Source: Bacteroidaceae bacterium (lineage in GTDB: Bacteria; Bacteroidota; Bacteroidia; Bacteroidales; Bacteroidaceae). Taken from it: a stretch of 5,725 bases of DNA. Below are positions 1 to 5,636 of the stretch, piece by piece. The notes beneath the pieces are model-generated. The model saw only the letters and a program-made list of their open reading frames with translations, was not told where the DNA came from and searched no databases. The stretch covers positions 1 through 5,725 of the forward strand of contig JAFYMV010000165.1 in assembly GCA_017548225.1 (NCBI GenBank). The letters run 5' to 3'. Within the stretch, counting starts at the first letter, position 1, and each line of letters begins with the position of its first letter. The position numbers and the translations under genes are program-made.

Positions 1-806
1 GAGTGAGCGGGCACATCAATCTCGGGGATGATGTTTACGCCAATCTTGGCTGCATCTTTTTGGAACTGGCGGAACTCATCCTTGCCATAGAATCCGTCTT
101 TGGCTGTAAGCTCGGGGAAGAGTTCGCTCTCCATGCGGAAAGCAGCATAGGTCTTGTTCCAATCGTGACCAAAATAGTGCTTGAATCCATTGTCGTTCAA
201 GTGTACCTGCAAGGTGTTCATCTTGTAATAAGCCATTATCTTACTGTAGGCCTTGAGGTAATCCAATGGAATATACTTGCGACCACAGTCTATCATGAAT
301 CCGCGTATGCCATAGTCGGGCCAGTCGCGAACGGTACCTTTGGGCAAGTTGGTTCCCTCATTCTGCTCCAGGATCTGCAACAATGTGCGGGTAGCCCAAT
401 AAGCTCCTGTGGGGGTGTTGGCAGCGATGACAACATTGTTGCCAATCTCTATGCTATATCCCTCATCGCCCAATTCTTCATCATTGGTCAGTGTGATGAC
501 AATGCCTTCTGCCTTCGCATTGTTGCTGCTCTTGGCTTTGAGTGCCTTGCCAAACATCAAGCCGTAGTCTTCAGCCATAGCCTCTGCGGTTTGCTGCAAT
601 GAAGCGTCGGTGTAGAGCACCTTACTCTTGGCATTGATGATTGCCATGCCTTTGGCACCTTGCCATTGGCGCAACTCGGGGATTACAAACGGTTTCTCAT
701 TTTGGGCTGTGCCCTCGGTTGTAGGCTCCGCATTGTTGTTCAAACAACTTGAGGCGGTAAGACACAACAACATTGCGCATACATACATTAACTTGTTTTT
801 CATCAT
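1..806 (-). CDS. GH20 beta-N-acetylhexosaminidase, lipoprotein (N-terminal part, runs off left edge)
   Basis: Reading the minus strand from the ATG at 806 (or the adjacent in-frame ATG at 803) gives an open frame to the window edge, about 268 residues. Numbering from 803, residues 1-20 form a signal peptide ending in TASSC, a plausible lipobox with Cys20 as the lipidated residue. The following LNNNAEP lacks a clear acidic surface-export signal, so the side of the outer membrane is uncertain. Residues ~35-155 fit the GH20 N-terminal alpha/beta domain (ITLTNDEELGDEGYSIEI, then TGAYWATRTLLQIL). The catalytic barrel starts at ~161 with GIRGFMIDCGRKYIP (Arg167 is the expected substrate-binding arginine), followed by YYKMNTLQVHLNDN and, at the edge, PEIDVPAHS. 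The catalytic Asp-Glu pair lies beyond the window. Family role: hydrolysis of terminal beta-GlcNAc/GalNAc from glycans. It lies 10 bp behind the DUF1573 gene, so the two are probably co-transcribed. Confidence 0.93.
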   Translation of the reverse strand, partial: MMKNKLMYVCAMLLCLTASSCLNNNAEPTTEGTAQNEKPFVIPELRQWQGAKGMAIINAKSKVLYTDASLQQTAEAMAEDYGLMFGKALKAKSSNNAKAEGIVITLTNDEELGDEGYSIEIGNNVVIAANTPTGAYWATRTLLQILEQNEGTNLPKGTVRDWPDYGIRGFMIDCGRKYIPLDYLKAYSKIMAYYKMNTLQVHLNDNGFKHYFGHDWNKTYAAFRMESELFPELTAKDGFYGKDEFRQFQKDAAKIGVNIIPEIDVPAH

Positions 807-816
807 GTGTGTAATT

Positions 817-1287
817 TTATTGGTTAATATTTTGATATAATGTGTTGTCTAATATAAGTTCTACGGGTTTGGCGGGTGCGCTTTCAATCATCTCACCCTC
901 GATGTATAGCCTTACAGGGGACTGTTTGCCATTATTGTGTATGGTAATGCTCTTGCGGAATACACCCGGCTGCTTCCCCTTCCCATTATAGGTGACAGAA
1001 ATCTTCCCTTTACATACCGGCATTATAGGCTCAAGTGTATACTTCGGCACTGTACATCCGCACGAGGCGCTGGCTTGATGTATAATGAGAGGAGCCTTGC
1101 CTACATTGGTGAATACGAAATCATGGGTGACGGTTGCCGTGTCTTGAGCAAATACGCCGAAATTGTGGCGCGTCGTCTCAAATTTCATCTCTCCCTTATC
1201 CTTTTGCTTCACATCTTCTTGTGCGCGACCCACCAAGGGGGCGGCGAGCAAAAGCAAGAGCATGATACATTGTTTCATATATTGCAT
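817..1287 (-). CDS. Secreted DUF1573 domain protein
   Basis: The product is 156 aa from the ATG at 1287. Residues 1-22 are a signal peptide: a short basic start (MQYMKQ), a hydrophobic core of five leucines, and GRA before Gln23 as a likely signal peptidase I site, with no lipobox cysteine. Residues ~35-132 match DUF1573, a beta-sandwich, Ig/ASPM-like family common in Bacteroidota: FETTRHNFGVF, FVFTNVGKAPLII, the hallmark SASCGCTVP (Ser75-Cys76-Gly77-Cys78-Thr79), then KGKISVTYNGKGK and RKSITIHNN. Its function is not established; a periplasmic or surface accessory or binding role is only an inference. The frame stays open to an ATG at 1350, but that start would add 21 residues ahead of the signal peptide and would lie upstream of the -7 box at 1320-1327, so 1287 (or the ATG at 1278, giving 153 aa) is preferred. 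It is the first gene of a leftward pair with the GH20 gene. Confidence 0.9.
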   Translation of the reverse strand: MQYMKQCIMLLLLLAAPLVGRAQEDVKQKDKGEMKFETTRHNFGVFAQDTATVTHDFVFTNVGKAPLIIHQASASCGCTVPKYTLEPIMPVCKGKISVTYNGKGKQPGVFRKSITIHNNGKQSPVRLYIEGEMIESAPAKPVELILDNTLYQNINQ

Positions 1288-1319
1288 GATGGTAGTATAT
1301 ATGTATATATTCCAAGTCG

Positions 1320-1327
1320 CAAAGATA
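1320..1327 (-). promoter_or_regulatory. Bacteroidota-type -7 box for the DUF1573-GH20 operon
   Basis: The minus strand reads TATCTTTG, an exact match to the Bacteroidota sigma-ABfr -7 consensus TAnnTTTG. A transcript beginning a few bases downstream would leave a 5' leader of roughly 25 nt before the ATG at 1287, which is AT-rich as is usual. No good TTTG -33 element is seen about 20 bp upstream (around 1347-1352), so the call rests on the -7 box and its position. Confidence 0.6.
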
Positions 1328-1409
1328 TATATTTTTTCAGACATTTCCATACATCTTTCCTTTTAGTGGGTGAGTTTTTATCCGATGTGAACTCCATGAA
1401 TACAGCATC

Positions 1410-1481
1410 CAGGTGTGCAAGCCATTTTTCGCAGGTCCAACTCCCTGCCATCGAACCTGTAAAAAAATCTTATCGCACCTG
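1410..1481. promoter_or_regulatory. Symmetric array of four CAGGT/ACCTG cores, possible operator
   Basis: CAGGT occurs at 1410-1414 and 1432-1436, and its complement ACCTG at 1455-1459 and 1477-1481. The steps are 22, 23 and 22 bp, about two helical turns, and the set is symmetric about 1445.5. The two right-hand copies sit in a longer direct repeat: TCGAACCTGTAAAAAAATC (1451-1469) and TCGCACCTGTGAAAATC (1473-1489). The inner pair extends to an imperfect inverted repeat, TTTTTCGCAGGT (1425-1436) against ACCTGTAAAAAA (1455-1466), with 10 of 12 positions matching. The array lies between the two divergent promoters and ends about 30-40 bp before the rightward -33 element, a suitable place for a regulator that binds repeated sites. 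That a protein binds here is inference; five-base cores are short and could recur by chance. Confidence 0.35.
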
Positions 1482-1520
1482 TGAAAATCGCCGTCAAAAG
1501 AGCCACCGCAGCCAGAGTTT

Positions 1521-1552
1521 TTTGGATAGAATCGAAGTTTGTAGTATATTTG
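1521..1552 (+). promoter_or_regulatory. Bacteroidota-type promoter for the glycosyltransferase operon
   Basis: A -33 element TTTG (1521-1524) is followed after 20 bp by the -7 element TATATTTG (1545-1552), which fits TAnnTTTG exactly at the spacing known for Bacteroidota housekeeping promoters. Transcription would start near 1557-1560, giving a leader of only about 15 nt before the ATG at 1574. This supports 1574 as the start of the first glycosyltransferase, because the longer open frame back to 1481 would begin upstream of the promoter. Confidence 0.75.
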
Positions 1553-1573
1553 CAGCATAGAATATCCCAAGCA

Positions 1574-2530
1574 ATGAAATTGAGCATCATCGTTCCCGTA
1601 TACAATGTGGAGCAATATTTAGAATGTTGCATACAGTCTGTCATAGCACAAGGCGTTGACGATTGTGAAATATTGCTCATCAATGACGGCTCTACCGACC
1701 GCAGTGGAGCGATATGCGATGATCTCCAGAGTCGATACGACTGTATTCATGTCGTGCATCAGCCAAATGGCGGATTGAGTGTGGCACGCAATAGCGGCCT
1801 CGACAAGGCACAAGGCGAGTACATCACCTTCGTCGACTCTGACGATGTGCTGAGTGCGAACACCTTGAAGGAAAACCTGCACTATCTCACCAGCCACCCC
1901 GAAGTGGACATCCTAGAATACCCCGTCGAGGTACATGCCGATAGCCCCAAGGTGCATCTGTTAACCTTTGATGAGGAGACGGTAAGAGGCGATATCTTCA
2001 CCGATTGGATACGCCGAGAAGGGTATAGGCATTGCTATGCCTGGAATAAGATCTACCATTCACACTTGTGGCAATCACTGAGGTTTCCCACAGGCGAATA
2101 CTATGAGGATGTAGTCGTGATGCCCTGCCTCATCAAGCGATGCCATGTCATGCACTACTCAAGCATCGGATGCTATCGTTACATGATGCATCAGGGCACC
2201 ATCACCACCAGCTACCAATATGCCAAGCAGCGCCAGTTGTTCGAGAATAAACATCGTATATACTTGGAGATCAAGGATAACCCCATGCTCCAGCACCAAG
2301 CCATACAGCTATGGCTTGATTGCCTCAACCTCCTCATCGACATGGGACGATGTCGAGATGTGAACAAAGAGGATTATGATCGTGTCATCAGCGATGTCGA
2401 TAGGCAACGCCCTCCTTATAAAGTATTGCCGAAGAGCTGGAGCTTGCAGTCACTCAAACTGCTTCCACTCCCCTGGGTCGGACTTCATGCCTACTGCCAT
2501 TGTTATAGTGCCCTCAAATCCATCCTATGA
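1574..2530 (+). CDS. Family 2 glycosyltransferase (GT-A), first of operon
   Basis: The product is 318 aa and cytoplasmic, with no signal peptide or clear transmembrane span. It begins directly with the GT2 nucleotide-binding strand SIIVPVYNVEQYLECCIQS (residues 4-22). NDGSTDRSGAICD (37-49) is the nucleotide-sugar binding loop, NGGLSVARNSGLDKAQGEY (65-83) follows, and the metal-binding DXD motif is DSDD (88-91). WNKIY (157-161) and YYEDV (176-180, Glu178-Asp179 as candidate base region) are typical of the bacterial surface-polysaccharide GT2 group. Residues ~210-318 form a variable, mostly helical tail. Expected reaction: transfer of a sugar from a nucleotide-sugar donor to a lipid-linked oligosaccharide; donor and acceptor cannot be read from sequence. 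The start at 1574 fits the family N-terminus and the promoter just upstream. The stop overlaps the next start as ATGA, implying translational coupling. It resembles the next gene closely in its N-terminal third. Confidence 0.93.
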   Translation: MKLSIIVPVYNVEQYLECCIQSVIAQGVDDCEILLINDGSTDRSGAICDDLQSRYDCIHVVHQPNGGLSVARNSGLDKAQGEYITFVDSDDVLSANTLKENLHYLTSHPEVDILEYPVEVHADSPKVHLLTFDEETVRGDIFTDWIRREGYRHCYAWNKIYHSHLWQSLRFPTGEYYEDVVVMPCLIKRCHVMHYSSIGCYRYMMHQGTITTSYQYAKQRQLFENKHRIYLEIKDNPMLQHQAIQLWLDCLNLLIDMGRCRDVNKEDYDRVISDVDRQRPPYKVLPKSWSLQSLKLLPLPWVGLHAYCHCYSALKSIL

Positions 2531-3504
2531 CCTCAGCGGTGAAGACTAATTTTACAAACAGAACCATGTGTAGTTGCAAACCGAATACTCCTCGCAAGAT
2601 CGACATCTCCATTGTCGTTCCCATTTACAACTCTGAGAGTTGCCTGTCAGCATGCATAGAAAGCATCATCAAGCAGAATTTCGAGAATATCGAGATTCTA
2701 CTTGTCAACGACGGCAGCACCGACGAGAGCGGAGCCATTTGCGACGCGTATGCCCAGGCAGACCCTAGAATTACCGTCATCCACCAAACAAACAAAGGGC
2801 GCATCGTAGCCCGAGAGGAAGGTACAAAGATAGCCCAAGGCGAATGGATCGCCTATGTCGACTCTGACGACACCCTCCCTCACCACGCCATGAGCATCCT
2901 ATACAGCGCTACGGGAGCGGATGTGGATATCGTCTTAGGAAATGGATACACCCTACAAGGCGAATTCCGAACCGCTATCCCATCAGCCGAATTCAGACAT
3001 ATGGCCGTACGAGGCGATGGATGCATCGGAGTGCCTTGGGGTACCCTATACAGGCGTTCGGCCATCACACACTATCTTTTCGATTTACCTAGGGAGTTCT
3101 ACATGGGAGAGGACTACATCTTCTGGCTGAGACTCGTATTCTCTAGCGACAAGCCCGTCAACATCGTCTACGAGAGTGTATACAACAAGAGCGACGACAC
3201 CACCAGCAGCCGCTTCGTATGGACGGCCAGCTATGCGCATCTCATCCATCAGTACCGGAAGGCCGCCATCCCCCAAGATCAGCACCTCCTCTACTTGAAC
3301 GATATGCTCGACGATGCCATATGCAACCTGATGGCCGTAGCCCAACATCAGCATGGGAGACACTGGAGAAGGAGTTCCTTTTATAAGGAACTCCTGGCCG
3401 ACATGAAGCAAGCAAACAGACGCTTCACCCTCAGGCAATGTGTCTTCCTATACGCCCCTTCGCTGTATCTGAGAAAATTCCTGACAAGATTCACGAAAGC
3501 TTAA
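2527..3504 (+). CDS. Family 2 glycosyltransferase (GT-A), second of operon
   Basis: The product is 325 aa. The GT-A domain starts at ~26 (ISIVVPIYNSESCLSACIE), with NDGSTDESGAICDAY at 61-75 and the DXD motif DSDD at 112-115. VPWGTLYRR (169-177) stands where related enzymes have WNKLY, and MGEDYIFWLRL (193-203) carries the Glu195-Asp196 pair. Where most relatives have NGGLSxARNxG, this one reads NKGRIVAREEG (89-99): the usual Asn of ARN is Glu97, which may reflect a different donor or acceptor. The start at 2527 overlaps the upstream stop by 4 bp (ATGA). It gives an unusual polar leader of about 24 residues with two cysteines (MCSCK), so an internal ATG at 2566 (312 aa) is a real alternative. 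The coding sequence contains a strong hairpin at 3370-3395 near its 3' end. Specificity is unknown; the context is surface-glycan assembly. Confidence 0.92.
   Translation: MTSAVKTNFTNRTMCSCKPNTPRKIDISIVVPIYNSESCLSACIESIIKQNFENIEILLVNDGSTDESGAICDAYAQADPRITVIHQTNKGRIVAREEGTKIAQGEWIAYVDSDDTLPHHAMSILYSATGADVDIVLGNGYTLQGEFRTAIPSAEFRHMAVRGDGCIGVPWGTLYRRSAITHYLFDLPREFYMGEDYIFWLRLVFSSDKPVNIVYESVYNKSDDTTSSRFVWTASYAHLIHQYRKAAIPQDQHLLYLNDMLDDAICNLMAVAQHQHGRHWRRSSFYKELLADMKQANRRFTLRQCVFLYAPSLYLRKFLTRFTKA
3370..3395. repeat. Perfect 11-bp inverted repeat, 4-nt loop, inside a GT2 gene
   Basis: AGGAGTTCCTT (3370-3380) is separated by TTAT from its exact reverse complement AAGGAACTCCT (3385-3395). The RNA would form an 11-bp stem with a tetraloop. 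It lies about 110 nt before the end of the second glycosyltransferase and encodes residues around RSSFYKELL. There is no T-run after it, so it does not look like an intrinsic terminator. A role in mRNA stability, processing or attenuation within the operon is possible but only inferred. Confidence 0.7.
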
Positions 3505-3525
3505 TATTACCCCATAATACATCCT

Positions 3526-4506
3526 ATGATCACCTTCATCGTCACCACATACAACCTAGAGGACTGGCTGCTACGCCGCTGCTTAGACAGCATTGTAGCG
3601 CAGGGTTTCCCTCGCGATCAGTACGAGATCATCGTTGTGGACGATGAGAGCACCGTGCTCCCGCAGCATGTCGTGAATGACTATAAGCAGCAGGCACACA
3701 TTACCCTTTATGTGCAGCAGCATGCCCGGCAAGGTGCAGCCCGCAACCTAGGCATACGCCATGCCCAAGGCGAATGGATACAGTTTGTCGACGGCGACGA
3801 CTACCTGTTCCCTGGCACCATGGTGCCAGCAGTGGGCATGGCACAAGAGAGCAACCTAGATCTACTCATGTTCGGCTATCGGGAGGTACACGACACTACC
3901 CTCAAGGAGAGCCCATACACCTCCAAGGCAACCGTGCTCCCCATCACCACAGGCGATGAGTATATGCTGCACCACAACCTTTCCGGAAGCTGCTGGATGC
4001 AGTTCTTCAGAAAGACGCTTCTCAATCATCCCCAATATGGTGAGCCCTTACGCTTCACTGAGGGCGTCTACATTGAGGATGAGGATTTTACCACTAAACT
4101 GGTATGGCGATCACAGCGCATGACCCGTATGAGCACCCCTATATATGCGTACTACCAACGCGTAGGTTCTACGGTACATAGCCGCAGCCTTGAGCACACC
4201 GACGAACTTTTCCACAACAGCTTCGGTGCACTGAGCCGCCTGGCACACTTTGAGGCCTCACTGGACACAAAGCCACACGCAGGGGTCACTCGCAAGGTCA
4301 GGTTTCTGGCATTGGACATTCTGCGTCGTGCTCTGCGTGAGCACAATGGAGAAGAGCGGTGGCACGAGGCTGCACAACAGCTCCGCACGATGGGCCTATA
4401 CCCCATACCCGCTGCCCGATATTCATGGAAGTACACCCTCTTCCGTCTATTGGCATCATGTAGCATCGGCCGTTACATACTGAAAGTTGTTGAAACGAAC
4501 AGATAA
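3526..4506 (+). CDS. Family 2 glycosyltransferase (GT-A), third of operon
   Basis: The product is 326 aa and begins directly with the GT2 strand ITFIVTTYNLEDWLLRRCLDSI (2-23). The nucleotide-binding loop reads EIIVVDDESTV (34-44), so the Asp pair at 39-40 is kept but the usual DGSTD is changed to DEST. RQGAARNLGIRHAQGEWI (68-85) is followed by the DXD motif DGDD (89-92). FFRKTLL (160-166) and the acidic VYIEDEDFTTKLVW (181-194) correspond to the catalytic ED region of surface-polysaccharide GT2 enzymes. The C-terminal ~90 residues are helical and basic, with no convincing membrane span. The gene starts 21 bp after the second transferase. It differs more from the first two than they do from each other, yet shares a 17-nt identical stretch with the second (3763-3779 and 2833-2849) at the AQGEWI motif. 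Sugar specificity cannot be assigned. Confidence 0.92.
   Translation: MITFIVTTYNLEDWLLRRCLDSIVAQGFPRDQYEIIVVDDESTVLPQHVVNDYKQQAHITLYVQQHARQGAARNLGIRHAQGEWIQFVDGDDYLFPGTMVPAVGMAQESNLDLLMFGYREVHDTTLKESPYTSKATVLPITTGDEYMLHHNLSGSCWMQFFRKTLLNHPQYGEPLRFTEGVYIEDEDFTTKLVWRSQRMTRMSTPIYAYYQRVGSTVHSRSLEHTDELFHNSFGALSRLAHFEASLDTKPHAGVTRKVRFLALDILRRALREHNGEERWHEAAQQLRTMGLYPIPAARYSWKYTLFRLLASCSIGRYILKVVETNR
3812..3829. repeat. Perfect 18-bp palindrome inside a GT2 gene
   Basis: CTGGCACCATGGTGCCAG is identical to its own reverse complement (two 9-bp halves, no spacer). It encodes part of FPGTMVPA just after the DXD motif of the third glycosyltransferase. It could be a dimeric protein's binding site or a cruciform-prone spot, but it may simply be chance in coding sequence; nothing else about its position suggests control of a nearby start. 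Confidence 0.6.
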
Positions 4507-4510
4507 ATGT

Positions 4511-5617
4511 ATGAGAATACTGCTTTTAGGAGAGTTTAGCAATGTGCATTGGACACTCGCTTGCGCCCTGCGTAAGCTGGGAAATGAAGTCACCGTCGTG
4601 TCGAATGGAGACTGGTGGAAGAATTACCCGGCCGACATCCGTCTTGAGCGCAAACAGGGCCGATGGGGCAGCATCGTCTACCTCTACAAAGTGCTACGCC
4701 TGCTACCCAAGCTCAGAGGGTATGATGTCGTACAACTTATCAATTCGGTACATTTTATAGAACTCAAGGCCGAGCGTGGTGTGCGTATCTATGACTACCT
4801 GCGCAGGCACAATAAGCGCGTGTTTCTTGGCGCTTTTGGTTACGACTATCACTATGTGTACGATAGTGTAGTGCGTCGTACCTTGCGCTATTGCGATTTC
4901 TACACCTCTACCCGTGAGGTGCGTCATGAGTGGAATACCGCCCATGAGCATGATTGGCTACATACTTTTATGAAGGATGCAAGCATACACATTGCTGAGA
5001 CTTGTGATGGTATCATTGGTGGACTCTATGAGTATGATGTTGCTTATCGCCCCTATTTCCCCAATAAAACGACATTTATTCCCTTTCCTATTGAGATCAA
5101 TGAGGTTGCTGGGGTAGAGTGCGGCGATTGTGCAAGTCGCAAGATACGCTTCTTTATAGGCGTGCAGCGTAGCCGCACGATGCTGAAAGGTACCGACATC
5201 ATGCTGCGAGCTCTTGAACGCACCGTAGCCGACTATCCTGATCGGGCCGAAATGGTAAAGGCGGAATCGGTGCCTTTTGCAGAGTATAAAGAGATGATGT
5301 GTAGTAGCGATGTGCTGCTTGATCAGATTTACTCATACACCCCTGCGATGAATGCCTTGCAGGCGATGAGTCAAGGACTTGTCGTTGTGGGTGGCGGCGA
5401 AGAGGAACATTATGAATTAATGGGTGAAAAGGAACTCCGTCCTATTGTTAATGTGCAACCTGAAGAGGAGGATGTTTATCGTCAGCTTGAACAATTGGTG
5501 CTTCATCCTGAACGCATACCACAACTTAAACGCGATGGTATAGAATATGTGCGTCGTCATCACGATAGTATTAAGGTTGCACAGCAATATTTGGAGTTTT
5601 GGAATAGAAAAATTTAA
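4511..5617 (+). CDS. GT-B fold glycosyltransferase (GT1/GT4-like), fourth of operon
   Basis: The product is 368 aa. The N-terminal Rossmann half begins MRILLLGEFSNVHWTLACALRKLGNEVTVVSNG (1-33), a GT-B acceptor-domain start with its glycine loop, and continues through YDVVQLIN (71-78) and FLGAFGYDY (105-113). The C-terminal half carries IRFFIGVQRSRTMLKGTDIMLRALE (212-236), where KGTD is the usual start of the donor site, then VPFAEYKEMMCSSDVLLDQ (254-272) and NALQAMSQGLVVVGGGEEEHYEL (281-303). The classic EX7E pair of GT4 enzymes is not present: the equivalent stretch is YTPAMNALQ (276-284). An in-frame TTG at 4487 would overlap the previous gene; the ATG at 4511, 4 bp after the previous stop, matches the family N-terminus and is preferred. 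Expected role: one sugar transfer in surface-glycan assembly, in the cytoplasm at the inner membrane. The second half is visibly richer in A/T and T-ending codons than the first. Confidence 0.88.
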   Translation: MRILLLGEFSNVHWTLACALRKLGNEVTVVSNGDWWKNYPADIRLERKQGRWGSIVYLYKVLRLLPKLRGYDVVQLINSVHFIELKAERGVRIYDYLRRHNKRVFLGAFGYDYHYVYDSVVRRTLRYCDFYTSTREVRHEWNTAHEHDWLHTFMKDASIHIAETCDGIIGGLYEYDVAYRPYFPNKTTFIPFPIEINEVAGVECGDCASRKIRFFIGVQRSRTMLKGTDIMLRALERTVADYPDRAEMVKAESVPFAEYKEMMCSSDVLLDQIYSYTPAMNALQAMSQGLVVVGGGEEEHYELMGEKELRPIVNVQPEEEDVYRQLEQLVLHPERIPQLKRDGIEYVRRHHDSIKVAQQYLEFWNRKI

Positions 5618-5636
5618 GAATTATAATTGACCGGAA

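Noticed and set aside
3..602. 199-codon plus-strand open frame opposite the GH20 gene
   Set aside because: The minus strand encodes a clear GH20 protein with signal peptide and family motifs; the plus frame shows no recognisable domain and is its shadow.
1291..1335. TA-rich run as a microsatellite or origin-like element
   Set aside because: It is a short, irregular AT-rich leader and promoter region with no repeated unit of note.
1288..1350. Longer start of the DUF1573 gene at 1350
   Set aside because: It would place 21 extra residues before a good signal peptide and start upstream of the TATCTTTG promoter element.
937..1560. 207-codon plus-strand frame across the DUF1573 gene and the intergenic region
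   Set aside because: It is antisense to a real gene, lacks family motifs and runs through both promoters.
1481..1573. Longer start of the first glycosyltransferase at 1481
   Set aside because: The extra 31 residues lie across the -33/-7 promoter and have no counterpart in GT2 enzymes, which begin at the SIIVPVYN strand.
1337..1683. Minus-strand frames over the intergenic region and the start of the first glycosyltransferase
   Set aside because: No known domain, no suitable start context, and opposite to a clear GT2 coding sequence and its promoter.
3370..3395. Intrinsic terminator at the hairpin
   Set aside because: The stem is followed by GGCCG rather than a T-run, and it lies inside an intact gene.
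4487..4510. TTG start for the GT-B gene overlapping the third GT2 gene
   Set aside because: It adds MLKRTDKC before the typical GT-B start MRILLLGEF; the ATG at 4511 fits better.
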